A program made the position numbers and the translations under genes. This document shows positions 27,034-35,758 of a DNA stretch of 64,000 bases, piece by piece. The notes beneath the pieces are model-generated. The model made no database searches. It was not told the origin of the DNA and saw only the letters and a list, made by a program, of their open reading frames with translations. The stretch is from Hymenobacter psychrophilus (lineage in GTDB: Bacteria; Bacteroidota; Bacteroidia; Cytophagales; Hymenobacteraceae): assembly GCF_900107135.1 (NCBI RefSeq), contig NZ_FNOV01000001.1, forward strand, positions 62,001 to 126,000. Direction: 5' to 3'. Numbering within the stretch: the stretch's first letter is position 1; the number at the start of each line of letters is the position of its first letter.

Positions 27034-27519
27034 TTATCTTCTCCGCAGCGTAATGAAGCTGAAAGCGTGCGCGTGTTGCTCATCGGGTTCGTGTCGCTCA
27101 CGGCTTTCTTCGCGCCATTCGCCGGGGTGCAACTCGGGAAAGGTTACGTCGCCCTCGAAGGCGTGATGTACCTCGGTTAGGTACACCGTATCGGCGGCAG
27201 ACAGGGCCTGCTGGTAAATCTCGCCGCCGCCGATAACGAAGATATCTTCATCAGTGGTGCGCGCCATTTCCAAGGCCTGAAGCACTGAGGCAGCCGTTTC
27301 GCAGCCCTCTGCCAGCCAGCCGGCCTGGCGCGTAACCACAATGTTGCGCCGCTTCGGTAGGGCACGGCCGATGCTTTCATAAGTGCGCCGGCCCATAACT
27401 ATGGGGTGACCCAGCGTGAGCTGCTTGAAGTGCTTCAAATCCAGCGGCAAGTGCCAGAGCAGACGGTTTTCGCCCCCAATAATGCCGTTATCGGCCACGG
27501 CTACAACGAGTGCGGTCAT
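27034..27519 (-). CDS. folA: Dihydrofolate reductase
   Basis: 161 residues, the usual bacterial length. It reduces dihydrofolate to tetrahydrofolate with NADPH. Visible are the N-terminal ALVVAVADNGIIGGENRLLWHLPLD with W22 and catalytic D27, GHPIVMGRRTYESIG for substrate and NADPH, and FVIGGGEIYQQAL with the conserved GG pair. It lies downstream of fmt in the same direction. Formyl-tetrahydrofolate links the two genes functionally, although a palindromic element separates them. Confidence 0.96.
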   Translation of the reverse strand: MTALVVAVADNGIIGGENRLLWHLPLDLKHFKQLTLGHPIVMGRRTYESIGRALPKRRNIVVTRQAGWLAEGCETAASVLQALEMARTTDEDIFVIGGGEIYQQALSAADTVYLTEVHHAFEGDVTFPELHPGEWREESRERHEPDEQHAHAFSFITLRRR

Positions 27520-27575
27520 ACTTTGGAATTAAAAATTAAAAGTGAAAAAGTGAAAAATTGGACCAGCGGGTACAC

Positions 27576-27691
27576 AGAACGTCATGCGGAGCGGAGTCGA
27601 AGCATCGCTACTGCAGTGCTAACCCTGTCGATTGAGTCAGCAATACAACGAAGCAGTAACGATGCTTCAACTCCGCTCCGCATGACGTTCT
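27576..27691. repeat. AACGTCAT-type palindromic element, copy 1
   Basis: Arms 27576-27614 and 27653-27691 pair with about two mismatches. The outer 32 bases differ at one position. The ends read AGAACGTCATGC and GCATGACGTTCT, as in the element at 33539-33645. It lies between fmt and folA. Confidence 0.75.
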
Positions 27692-27695
27692 TCTA

Positions 27696-28643
27696 CTAAC
27701 CAAGCAGCTTCACGTCAAAACCACGCAGGAAATCCTGAACGGGCATGCGCTTTTTCCCTTCTAGCTGCACATCGAGCAAATCGAGCAGACCGTCGGCGGT
27801 TTGCAGGCGCAGGTAACTGCGGCCGTCGGTGTACCAACTGCCGGCGCCGCCCATGTCGGGGCCGCTGGCTTCTTCGTCGCTGAAGGGCTGCGCCTGGAAC
27901 ACTTTGAGCGTGCGGCCGTCGGGCAGCTGGGTGAAGGCCGTGGGGATGGGGGAGAGGCCGCGCACCAGGTTAGCCAGGGCCGGCGCCGACTGCCGCACGG
28001 GGTCGAAGCGGCCGGTTTCCTTCGTGAGCTTGGGGGCCGGCCGCAGCTCCGGTAGCGCGGGCTGCGGGATGCTGGGCGCCTCGCCGGCGGCAATGGCCTG
28101 CACCGAGCGCAGGGCCAGTTTCGCCCCGGCGCCCTTCAGCTTTTCGTAAAGGGAGCCAAAATCATCTTCCGGCGCAATGTCCACGGCATCCTGGTAAATA
28201 AGATTGCCAGTGTCGATTTCGTGGCGTAGAAAGAAGCTCGTGACGCCCGTTTGGGTGTCGCCGTGGATGAGGGCCCAGTTGATGGGGGCCGCGCCCCGGT
28301 ACTGGGGCAGCAGCGAGGCATGCACATTGATGGAGCCGCGCGGTGGCATATTCCAGACGACCTCAGGCAGCATCCGGAAGGCTACCACCACCTGTAAATC
28401 GGCCCCGTAGCTTTTCAACTCCGCCTGAAACTCGGGGGCCTTGAGGTTGGTGGGCTGGAGCACCGGCAGGCCGTGGGACTCGGCTGCTGCCTTCACAGCC
28501 GAGCCCTGCAGCTGCCGGCCGCGGCCCGCGGGTTTGTCGGGTGCCGTAACCACGGCCACGACCTGGCAACCTTCCCAGCCTAGCAGGGCTTCAAGTGTGG
28601 GCACCGCAAATTCGGGGGTGCCCATGAAGATGATGTTCAGCAT
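27696..28643 (-). CDS. fmt: Methionyl-tRNA formyltransferase
   Basis: 315 residues from ATG 28643 (MLNIIFMGTPEFAVPTLEALL), matching family starts; the longer frame runs into a palindromic repeat. It formylates initiator Met-tRNA using 10-formyl-tetrahydrofolate. The core has the catalytic INVHASLLPQYRGAAPINWALIHG stretch and TGVTSFFLRHEIDTGNLI with the catalytic Asp. A C-terminal OB-like tRNA-binding domain follows (ETGRFDPVRQSAPALANLVRGLSP). No peptide deformylase gene is adjacent. folA follows downstream. Confidence 0.96.
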   Translation of the reverse strand: MLNIIFMGTPEFAVPTLEALLGWEGCQVVAVVTAPDKPAGRGRQLQGSAVKAAAESHGLPVLQPTNLKAPEFQAELKSYGADLQVVVAFRMLPEVVWNMPPRGSINVHASLLPQYRGAAPINWALIHGDTQTGVTSFFLRHEIDTGNLIYQDAVDIAPEDDFGSLYEKLKGAGAKLALRSVQAIAAGEAPSIPQPALPELRPAPKLTKETGRFDPVRQSAPALANLVRGLSPIPTAFTQLPDGRTLKVFQAQPFSDEEASGPDMGGAGSWYTDGRSYLRLQTADGLLDLLDVQLEGKKRMPVQDFLRGFDVKLLG

Positions 28644-28647
28644 ATTT

Positions 28648-28745
28648 TTCACGCAGTGTCTCGGGGTGGATGGCGCAGTGTCTCGGGGTGGTCGTCGAAC
28701 GACACTGCGAGACACCGCGTCGTCCACCCCGAGACACTGCGTGAA
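28648..28745. repeat. Nested palindrome with internal direct repeats
   Basis: The outer arms 28648-28670 and 28723-28745 are a perfect 23-bp inverted repeat. Inside, CGCAGTGTCTCGGGGTGG occurs twice in direct orientation (28652-28669 and 28674-28691), with partial inverted copies between 28700 and 28722. It fills the whole namZ-fmt gap. Confidence 0.75.
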
Positions 28746-28747
28746 CT

Positions 28748-29992
28748 TTAGTTCTCCGGATACAGCAAATACTTCTGGCGCATCAGTTTATACGCGCCCA
28801 GCTTCGGCTCCCATGAGGCCCGGATTTCGGCTTCTGACTTATCGGCAATAATCTGCTGGCGGGTTTCAGCCGTGCCCATCAGTCGCTCGAAGCCAGCGGT
28901 AAAGAACTTGTCTTTGGCCGTGCTCTGGTTGTAATAGTCAATCAGATACGAAAGCGTGAAACCGACTTCGCCGATGCCTTCCAAATCCTGGCCGTAGCAG
29001 CGCTTGCCGTTTTGGGGCGGGGCCGTGGAGCCGGGGTTGGGCGTGGGCACGAAGCTGAACGGCCGGCTGGCGGGCTGGGTGGGGGCCCCAATCACCTCGA
29101 AGGGCCGGTCGGTGCCCCGGCCCACGCTCACGTCGGTGCCCTCGAACAAACACAGGCTGGGGTATAGGTCGACCGAGTGGGCGGTGGGCAGGTTGGGGGA
29201 GGGGCGCACTGGCAGCTCGTAGCGGGTGGCGTGGGTGTAGCCCGCTACCGGCACCACCGTGAGGCGGCACCGCTTGCCGCCGGCCAGCCACTTTTCGCCG
29301 TTAATCATCTGAGCCAGCTCGCCCACCGTCAGGCCGTGCACTATCGGAATGGGGTGCATGCCGACGAAGGTTTTGTACTTGGGCTCCAGCACCGGCCCGT
29401 CCACGTACCAGCCGTTGGGGTTGGGCCGGTCGAGGATGATGACCTCCTTGCCCTGCTCGGCGGCGGCCTCCATCACGTAGTGCATCGTGCTGATAAAGGT
29501 GTAGAAGCGCGCCCCCACGTCCTGGATGTCGAACACCAGCACATCGATGTCGCGCAGCATTTCGGGCGTGGGCTTTTTGGTGGCTCCGTACAAACTCAGC
29601 GCCGGCAGGCCACTGCGGGCATCTTTGCCATCCTTTATAGTAGCCCCGTCGGCAGCCTCGCCCCGGAAACCGTGCTCGGGCCCGAATATCACCTTCACGT
29701 TTACGCCTTTGCTCAGCAGTGTATCCACCAGAAACGCCTGGCCCACGCGGGCCGTCTGGTTCACAACCAGCCCCACACGCTTGCCTTTCAATAGCGGCAG
29801 ATACTTGTTGAACTGCGCGGCGGCCACCTGTAACGGCGCGGCGGCGGGCTGCTCCAGCACCACCTGGGGCGGGGCCGCTACAGTTTGGACCGGGGCCATG
29901 GGGGCTGTGGTTGAAGCCGTCTGGGTTGGGCTGGTACAATCGGTGAGCAGTAGCGTGAGGCTAAGCAGACCCTGGGGTAGGAAGGAAGGCAT
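28748..29992 (-). CDS. namZ: DUF1343 / NamZ-like exo-beta-N-acetylmuramidase, lipoprotein
   Basis: About 414 residues from ATG 29992, where MPSFLPQGLLSLTLLLTDC is a plausible lipoprotein signal (the Asp before the Cys is unusual). The family hallmarks are KGKRVGLVVNQTARVG, VIFGPEHGFRGEAADG, DVLVFDIQDVGARFYTFISTM, VIILDRPNPNGWYVDGPVL and SLCLFEGTDVSVGRGTDRPFE. DUF1343 includes NamZ, which removes N-acetylmuramic acid from the non-reducing end of peptidoglycan fragments, and it is common in Bacteroidota. The gene is divergent from the permease at 30038 with a gap under 50 bases, so the promoters overlap. Confidence 0.85.
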   Translation of the reverse strand: MPSFLPQGLLSLTLLLTDCTSPTQTASTTAPMAPVQTVAAPPQVVLEQPAAAPLQVAAAQFNKYLPLLKGKRVGLVVNQTARVGQAFLVDTLLSKGVNVKVIFGPEHGFRGEAADGATIKDGKDARSGLPALSLYGATKKPTPEMLRDIDVLVFDIQDVGARFYTFISTMHYVMEAAAEQGKEVIILDRPNPNGWYVDGPVLEPKYKTFVGMHPIPIVHGLTVGELAQMINGEKWLAGGKRCRLTVVPVAGYTHATRYELPVRPSPNLPTAHSVDLYPSLCLFEGTDVSVGRGTDRPFEVIGAPTQPASRPFSFVPTPNPGSTAPPQNGKRCYGQDLEGIGEVGFTLSYLIDYYNQSTAKDKFFTAGFERLMGTAETRQQIIADKSEAEIRASWEPKLGAYKLMRQKYLLYPEN

Positions 29993-30037
29993 GGCGGAGG
30001 AGTGGAAAACTACGCGGATTCGTCTAGCTTTACGCCG

Positions 30038-31252
30038 GTGAACGTTTCGCAGTACATATCTCATAAGATTGACGGGGCCGATGCGGGCTCGTTCACCTCG
30101 TCGGTGACAAAGATAGCCATCATCAGCATTGCCATGGGATTGGCCGTGATGGTGGTGTCGTTTGCCATTCTGGAAGGGTTTCGCAATGAAATCCAGAACA
30201 AAATCTTCTCCTTTGGCTCGCACCTGCAAATCAGCAAGTACGACACCAATAACTCGCTTGAAGCCGAGCCCATCGGCCAGCCGCAGCTGATGCGCGAGTT
30301 GCGTGCCGACCCGCAGGTGGCTACCATTCAGCCTTTTGCGCGCAAAACGGCCATCATTAAAACCAAGGATGAGGTGCTGGGCGTGGTGATTAAGGGCATC
30401 GATGAGAAAACCAGCCCCTCCTCGATGCGCCAGAATCTGGCCGCCGGCAAGTTCATCACCTTCTCCGATTCGGCCGCTAGCAACGACGTGCTCGTGTCGC
30501 GCAAGGTGGCCGACAAGCTGCGGCTTAAAGTCGGCGACAAGGCCCTGTTCTACTTCATTCAGAGCCCACCGCGGGTGCGCCAGTTCGTGGTCAGCGGCAT
30601 CTACCAGACCGGCCTCGACGAATTCGATGAGGCCTTCGTTATCGGCGACATCCGGCAGATCCGCGACCTGAACGCCTGGCCCGACACGCTGGTGGGCGGG
30701 CTCGAAGTAACGCTCAATGACTTCAACCGCCTCGACCCGGTAGCCGACAACCTCTACGAAAACCTGCGCTACGACCTCAAGCTCGACAAGATTACCGAGC
30801 AGTACGTGCAGCTGTTTGAGTGGCTGAAGCTGCTCAACCGCAACGTGGTTATCTTCCTGGTGCTCATTATTTTCGTGGCGACTTTCAACATGGTAGCCAC
30901 CATTTTTATCATGATTCTGGAGCGCACCAACATGATTGGGGTGCTCAAGGCCATTGGGGCCACCGACAACCAGATTCGGAGTATGTTCTTCTTCAGGGGC
31001 CTGAGCCTGACGGTGCGCGGGATTCTCTGGGGCAACCTGATTGGACTAGGCTTCTGCGCCATCCAGTACTACCTGCACGTCATCCCGCTCGACCCCGAAA
31101 ACTACTACATGGACCGCGTGCCGATTCACTGGGACTGGACTATCATCCTGCTGCTCAACGCGGCCACGTTCTTCACCTCCCTGCTGGCCGTTCTGATTCC
31201 GACCTACCTGATTTCCCGCATCAAGCCAGTGGCCGCCATCAAATTCGACTGA
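30038..31252 (+). CDS. ABC transporter permease of the LolC/LolE (FtsX/MacB) type
   Basis: 404 residues from GTG 30038 (VNVSQYISHKI), the normal family N-terminus; an in-frame GTG at 30002 would add twelve residues. One N-terminal membrane helix (IAIISIAMGLAVMVVSFAILEGF) is followed by a large periplasmic MacB_PCD domain. Three C-terminal helices form the FtsX domain (VVIFLVLIIFVATFNMVATIFIMI, then LSLTVRGILWGNLIGLGFCAI, and TIILLLNAATFFTSLLAVLIPTYL). It likely helps release lipoproteins from the inner membrane for export to the outer membrane. No ATPase gene is adjacent, as is usual in Bacteroidota. Confidence 0.85.
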   Translation: MNVSQYISHKIDGADAGSFTSSVTKIAIISIAMGLAVMVVSFAILEGFRNEIQNKIFSFGSHLQISKYDTNNSLEAEPIGQPQLMRELRADPQVATIQPFARKTAIIKTKDEVLGVVIKGIDEKTSPSSMRQNLAAGKFITFSDSAASNDVLVSRKVADKLRLKVGDKALFYFIQSPPRVRQFVVSGIYQTGLDEFDEAFVIGDIRQIRDLNAWPDTLVGGLEVTLNDFNRLDPVADNLYENLRYDLKLDKITEQYVQLFEWLKLLNRNVVIFLVLIIFVATFNMVATIFIMILERTNMIGVLKAIGATDNQIRSMFFFRGLSLTVRGILWGNLIGLGFCAIQYYLHVIPLDPENYYMDRVPIHWDWTIILLLNAATFFTSLLAVLIPTYLISRIKPVAAIKFD

Positions 31253-31295
31253 TCACGCATTAGCACGGATTTTTTCGGATTTCACGGATTTTGTA

Positions 31296-31356
31296 GCTGT
31301 TTCTAAAAAGCAAACGCCACCTCCGATAGAGGTGGCGTTTGCTTTTTAGAAACAGC
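31296..31356. terminator. 28-bp perfect bidirectional terminator
   Basis: Bases 31296-31323 pair exactly with 31329-31356 around a 5-base loop. A5 and T5 lie inside the arms. It is located between convergent gene ends at 31252 (+) and 31423 (-). Confidence 0.8.
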
Positions 31357-31422
31357 ATATGTTGGAGGGCCGCCGGCACGGGAGGCCCGACCACAAAATG
31401 CATAAATTCGAAAAAAACCTTG

Positions 31423-32121
31423 CTAATCCGTATTCAGGTGGCGGCTTTGTAGAATCAGGTTGGGGTTGGGGCACAGGGCGGCCCAGGTGGCGTGCTCGGC
31501 CACCAGGGCCACGCCGGGGAAGTCGCCCGTCCGGCCCTGCAAATCGGCTATTACCTGAAAATGCAGGTGTGGTGGCCAGTCGCCGTTTTCGGGTGCGGGG
31601 CCGACCTCGGCAAACGTGTCGCCCTGCGCTATTGCCAGGCCGGGGCGCAACAGGGCCGTTTCGCGGCGCGTGAGGTGGCCGTAGAGCGTGTAGAAAACGG
31701 TTCCCTCCAGCTCGTGTTCCAGGATGACGGTGGGGCCGTAGTTGCCGTGGCCTTCGTTGTCGGCGAGGCTGTGCACGGTGGCCGGCAACGGGGCCAATAC
31801 CGGCGTGCCCGCCCGCAGCCACACATCAACGCCCAAGTGCAGCGAGCGAGCCGGGGCCGTGGGGTCGGCGTCGAACAGGCCGGGGCTGCGGCGGTAAATC
31901 ACCCGGTCTTCGAGGTAGCCACCCACCCCAATCAGCGCGTTTTTATCGGCTAATAATCGAGCTACCAACTGGTCGAAGGTGGCCGTGTCGTGCAGGTTGG
32001 CGGCGGTTAGCAGCGGGTTGGCGGCCGTAAAATCGAGGCGCGCCACCTCGGGCGAGTTGAGGTCGACGGGCAGTACGGGCCCAAAATCGGCTTGGTGGCG
32101 GCGGAGTAAGTCGGAAAGCAT
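31423..32121 (-). CDS. M23-family metallopeptidase (LytM-like)
   Basis: 232 residues. The zinc site is complete: H95 and D99 in SLHLGVDVWLRAGTPVLAP, H149 in YTLYGHL, and H185/H187 in PHLHFQ. M23 enzymes are usually Gly-Gly or peptidoglycan cross-bridge endopeptidases. No signal peptide is obvious, so the location is uncertain; related Bacteroidota proteins without signals are known, but their substrates are not. The gene is divergent from the ferredoxin reductase gene at 32408 across a 286-base spacer. Confidence 0.87.
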   Translation of the reverse strand: MLSDLLRRHQADFGPVLPVDLNSPEVARLDFTAANPLLTAANLHDTATFDQLVARLLADKNALIGVGGYLEDRVIYRRSPGLFDADPTAPARSLHLGVDVWLRAGTPVLAPLPATVHSLADNEGHGNYGPTVILEHELEGTVFYTLYGHLTRRETALLRPGLAIAQGDTFAEVGPAPENGDWPPHLHFQVIADLQGRTGDFPGVALVAEHATWAALCPNPNLILQSRHLNTD

Positions 32122-32407
32122 GGGGGTGGGGGAGAGGAAAAGGAACTGGTAGGTAGAGTGAGCAGAACATCAACCAGCACGACCACGAACGGTCATGCTG
32201 CGCGCAGTGGAGCGCAACCGAAGCGTAACCGAAGCGTAACCGAAGCGTAACCGCTCTGTTTGCACGTCTGTGCCGCTTCTGCCGTCTGTGCATCCGGACT
32301 GCCTGCACCGTTCTGTTTGCCAAGTCTGACGTTGTATGTGGGAAACAAATATCGAATAACGAACTTTGTGTTCAAACCCACCCACCCCGTAAGATCTACC
32401 TGCCTTT
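32122..32407. other. Divergent spacer with an 11-bp triple repeat and a degenerate palindrome arm
   Basis: AACCGAAGCGT is repeated three times in tandem (32216-32248). Just before it, 32188-32215 resembles a left arm of the AACGTCATGC-type element, but no matching right arm is seen. No gene is seen. Confidence 0.5.
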
Positions 32408-33514
32408 ATGAGTAGCCCCTACCTGACGCTGACTGTTGTTGAGCTGACCCAGGAAACCCCCGACGCCGTTACCATCCATTTCGAACGGCCCGACCGCCAG
32501 CCCGTGGCCTGCCAGCCGGGCCAGTTCCTAACCCTGATTCTGCCTTGCGGGCCGGGCGGCAAGAAAGAGCGCCGGGCCTACTCGCTCAGCAGTACGCCGG
32601 GCGAGGCCCCGCGCCTAGCCGTTACGGTGAAGCGCGTATCGGGCGGCCTGGTGAGTAACTACCTGCTCGATACCGTGCAGGTAGGCCAGCAGCTGGAGGT
32701 AATGGCTCCGCTGGGCAATTTTGTGCTGGCGCCCCAGCCCCAGGCGGCGCGCTCTATTGTGCTGGTGGGCGCCGGCTCGGGCATTACCCCGCTCATGAGC
32801 ATGCTCAAGGCCATTCTCAGCGACGAGCCCAAAAGCCATGTGCTACTCATTTACGGTAACCGCAACGAGGATTCGGTGATTTTTGCCGATCAGTTGCGGC
32901 AGCTGGAGCAGCAGTACGCCGGCCGTTTCCAGATCGAGCACGTCTTCAGCCAGCCCCTGCGCCCCTCCACCGAGCACAAGCACACCGGCCGTCTCAACCG
33001 CACCACCCTGCTCCGGATTCTGGAGCAGCGCCACCAGTTTCCGGCTGCCCAAGCCGAATACTTCCTCTGCGGCCCCGACGGGCTAATGCTGGAAGCTCAG
33101 TCGGCCCTGGAATTGCTGGGCGTACCGGCGGCCCGCGTGCGCCGCGAGAGTTTTGTGGCTGCCGCCGATTCGGCCGAGGCCGTTGCCCAATCGGGCGGGC
33201 ACGGCGACGTATCGGCTGCTGCTGCTGATGAGCAGAGCAACTCCCGCAACGTCACCATTCACTACGAGGGCGCCGAGTACCAGTTCGAGGTGAGCCCCGA
33301 CCAAACCATTCTCGAAGCGGCCCTTGATCAGGACATCGACCTGCCCTACAGCTGCCAGGCCGGCCTGTGCACCGCCTGCCGCGGCAAGTGCCTCTCAGGC
33401 AAAGTCCACCTCGACGAGCGCGAGGGTCTTTCGGATTCTGAAATGAACCAGGGCTACGTGCTTACCTGCGTTGGCCACCCGCTCACGAGCGACGTGGTGA
33501 TTGAGATTGGGTAG
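32408..33514 (+). CDS. Ferredoxin-NADP reductase-like oxidoreductase with C-terminal 2Fe-2S domain (PaaE-like)
   Basis: 368 residues in three parts. The FAD-binding barrel contains RAYSLSSTPGE (the RxYS flavin motif). The NAD(P) domain has IVLVGAGSGITPLMSMLKAIL and EYFLCGPDGLM. The C-terminal plant-type ferredoxin domain has Cys spacing C-x4-C-x2-C (YSCQAGLCTACRGKC) and a fourth Cys in LTCVGHP. The order matches PaaE, the reductase of phenylacetyl-CoA epoxidase, and similar reductases of acyl-lipid desaturases. No paaABC genes are nearby, so a desaturase or other oxygenase partner elsewhere is equally likely. A Ser/Ala/Gly-rich linker joins parts two and three. Confidence 0.88.
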   Translation: MSSPYLTLTVVELTQETPDAVTIHFERPDRQPVACQPGQFLTLILPCGPGGKKERRAYSLSSTPGEAPRLAVTVKRVSGGLVSNYLLDTVQVGQQLEVMAPLGNFVLAPQPQAARSIVLVGAGSGITPLMSMLKAILSDEPKSHVLLIYGNRNEDSVIFADQLRQLEQQYAGRFQIEHVFSQPLRPSTEHKHTGRLNRTTLLRILEQRHQFPAAQAEYFLCGPDGLMLEAQSALELLGVPAARVRRESFVAAADSAEAVAQSGGHGDVSAAAADEQSNSRNVTIHYEGAEYQFEVSPDQTILEAALDQDIDLPYSCQAGLCTACRGKCLSGKVHLDEREGLSDSEMNQGYVLTCVGHPLTSDVVIEIG

Positions 33515-33538
33515 GGATATTTGAGAATTCAGGAACTT

Positions 33539-33645
33539 AGAACGTCATGCTGAGCGCAGCCGAAGCATCTCTACTGCAACAGTAACTGAACGTCAGAACT
33601 ACTGTTGCACTAGAGATGCTTTGGCTGCGCTCAGCATGACGTTCT
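33539..33645. repeat. AACGTCAT-type palindromic element, copy 2
   Basis: Arms 33539-33585 and 33599-33645 pair at about 44 of 47 positions around a 13-base loop. The ends AGAACGTCATGC and GCATGACGTTCT are identical to copy 1 (27576-27691), and the next ~20 bases are very similar. Confidence 0.78.
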
Positions 33646-33697
33646 ATTTTGCCTCTAGTACTTACTCCCTGCCTTCCAGCTTCTAGCTTCCAAGAAA

Positions 33698-35428
33698 ATG
33701 ACCCCTTCCGCCACCCTCGCCACCGACACCCAGCGGCCCCCGCGCCAGTACCTGCCCGAGGCCTTTACCGTAACCGATTGGGCCGCCATTGAGCCTTATT
33801 TTATCGAGCTGCGCGACCGGCAAGTAACCTCAGCGGCCGAGTTGGAGCGCTGGCTGCTGAACCGCTCGGAGCTGGAAGCGGCCCTGAGCGAAGACCTGGC
33901 CTGGCGCTACATCCGCATGACCTGCGACACCCAGGACGGCGTCCGCACCGAGGCCTTCCAGTTCTTCGTGAACGAAGTGGAGCCCCACGTGGCACCCTAC
34001 GACCACGCGCTCAACGAAAAAATGCTGGCTTCGGAATTTCTGTCCGGGCTTGATGAAAACCGCTACCGAGTTTTCATCCGCTCGGTGCGGCAGGCCCTGG
34101 CCATCTACCGGCCCGAGAACGTGCCGCTCAAAACCGAAATCAGCACCCAACAGCAGCAGTACGCCGCGCTGGCCGGGGCCATGACCGTAACGCTCGACGG
34201 GGAGGAACTGACGCTGCCCCGTGCCGCCGACCGCCTCAAAAGCCCCGACCGGCAGGTGCGCGAAACCGCCTGGCGGGCCGTGCAGGAACGCCGCTTGCAG
34301 GATGCCAAAGCCCTCGACGAGCTCTACACCCGCCTCATCGGTCTGCGACACCAAGTGGCCCTGAACGCCGGATTCGCCAACTTCCGCGACTACATGTTCG
34401 CCGCCTTGGGCCGCTTCGACTATACGCCCCAGGATACGCTGGACTTCCACCGCGCCATCCGCGAAACCGTGGTGCCGCTCACCGACAACCTCGACCTGGA
34501 GCGCCGCCAGGACCTGGCGCTGGCTGAGCTGCGCCCCTGGGACCTCGACGTGGATGTATCGGGCCAGGCGCCGTTGCGGCCGTTTGAAACGGGGGAAGAG
34601 CTGCTGGCCAAAACTACCACTGTCTTCGACCGCCTCGACCCGTTTTTGGGCCAGTGCCTGCGCACCATGGGCCAGATGGGCAACCTCGACCTGGAAAGCC
34701 GCAAGGGCAAGGCCCCCGGCGGCTACAACTACCCGCTCGACGAAACGGGGGTGCCTTTCATCTTCATGAATGCCACCAGTTCGCTGCGCGACGTGGTGAC
34801 GATGCTGCACGAAGGTGGCCACGCGGTGCACAGTTTCCTCACGCGCCGCCTCCCGTTGAGCGCCGACAAACACCCACCCTCCGAAGTAGCCGAATTGGCT
34901 TCCATGAGCATGGAGCTGCTCAGTATCGACCATTGGGACGTGTTCTTCGGCGACCCCGAGGAACTGCGGCGGGCCAAGCGCACTCACCTCGAAAGCGTGC
35001 TCGAAACCTTCCCCTGGGTGGCCACCATCGACAAGTTTCAGCACTGGGTGTACGAGCATCCCACGCACACCGAGGAGCAGCGCCACGCCCGTTGGGTCGA
35101 GCTGTTCGACGAGTTCAACCAGCGCACCGTGAGCTGGAAGGGCTTGGAGCACATCAAGCCCTTCCTGTGGCAGAAGCAGCTGCACCTGTATGAGGTGCCG
35201 TTCTATTACATCGAGTACGCTATGGCCCAACTCGGTGCTATTGCCGTGTGGCGCAACTACCGCCAGAATCCGCAACAGGCGCTGGCCGGCTACCAGCGTG
35301 CCCTGGCCCTGGGCTACACGGCCCCCATCGGCGAAATCTACGCGGCGGCCGGCATCCGTTTCGACTTCAGCACCGAGTACCTGCGCACGCTGGCCGACTT
35401 CGTGCAGGACGAAATGGCGAAAATATAG
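33698..35428 (+). CDS. M3-family oligoendopeptidase (PepF-like)
   Basis: 576 residues, typical for oligoendopeptidase F-type enzymes that cut short peptides in the cytoplasm. The zinc motif HEGGH (H371-H375 in VTMLHEGGHAVHSF) and the third ligand region EVAELASMSMELL are present. YEVPFYYIEYAMAQLGAIAVWRNY and GEIYAAAGIRFDFS are conserved C-terminal family segments. It has no signal peptide and is preceded by a palindromic element, so it is probably transcribed alone. Confidence 0.92.
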   Translation: MTPSATLATDTQRPPRQYLPEAFTVTDWAAIEPYFIELRDRQVTSAAELERWLLNRSELEAALSEDLAWRYIRMTCDTQDGVRTEAFQFFVNEVEPHVAPYDHALNEKMLASEFLSGLDENRYRVFIRSVRQALAIYRPENVPLKTEISTQQQQYAALAGAMTVTLDGEELTLPRAADRLKSPDRQVRETAWRAVQERRLQDAKALDELYTRLIGLRHQVALNAGFANFRDYMFAALGRFDYTPQDTLDFHRAIRETVVPLTDNLDLERRQDLALAELRPWDLDVDVSGQAPLRPFETGEELLAKTTTVFDRLDPFLGQCLRTMGQMGNLDLESRKGKAPGGYNYPLDETGVPFIFMNATSSLRDVVTMLHEGGHAVHSFLTRRLPLSADKHPPSEVAELASMSMELLSIDHWDVFFGDPEELRRAKRTHLESVLETFPWVATIDKFQHWVYEHPTHTEEQRHARWVELFDEFNQRTVSWKGLEHIKPFLWQKQLHLYEVPFYYIEYAMAQLGAIAVWRNYRQNPQQALAGYQRALALGYTAPIGEIYAAAGIRFDFSTEYLRTLADFVQDEMAKI

Positions 35429-35534
35429 GGAACCTGCGTGTAAAGTATAGCCATGCAGTTGCAAATAATACGCTTGAAATTCAGGTTGTTGACGGCTGAA
35501 AAGGGTGTTGTGGCCGGAAAAAGAAGCTGTTCGC

Positions 35535-35565
35535 TTGCACCGCACCAATAAGACGCCTACTTTTG
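35535..35565 (+). promoter_or_regulatory. Promoter of the tRNA-Lys gene
   Basis: TTG (35535-35537), exactly 20 bases, then TACTTTTG (35558-35565): a complete match to the Bacteroidota -33/-7 pattern. The transcript would start around 35572, about 34 bases before the mature tRNA. Confidence 0.7.
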
Positions 35566-35605
35566 CACTCCCTTCTGAAAAGGCTCTGGCCCTGCGAAGT
35601 GGAAT

Positions 35606-35681
35606 GATTCTGTAGCTCAGCTGGTAGAGCAATACACTTTTAATGTATGGGTCCTGGGTTCGAATCCCAGCGGGATCACCA
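35606..35681 (+). tRNA. tRNA-Lys (anticodon TTT)
   Basis: A full cloverleaf can be drawn. Acceptor GATTCTG pairs with CGGGATC (two G-T pairs). The D-arm has AGCTCAGCTGGTAGAGC. The anticodon stem ATACA/TGTAT encloses the loop CTTTTAA, giving anticodon TTT. The T-arm is CTGGG-TTCGAAT-CCCAG. The discriminator A (35678) is followed by an encoded CCA (35679-35681). Confidence 0.96.
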
Positions 35682-35717
35682 AAACCCCTCACTACGCTGC
35701 GTAGTGAGGGGTTTTTT
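35681..35717 (+). terminator. Intrinsic terminator of the tRNA-Lys gene
   Basis: A 16-bp stem (35681-35696 with 35700-35715) with a 3-base loop and T6. It begins on the final base of the encoded CCA. Confidence 0.85.
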
Positions 35718-35758
35718 GTTGGTGGGGCAGAAGCCGGCCGGCCGCGTATCTTGCAGGC

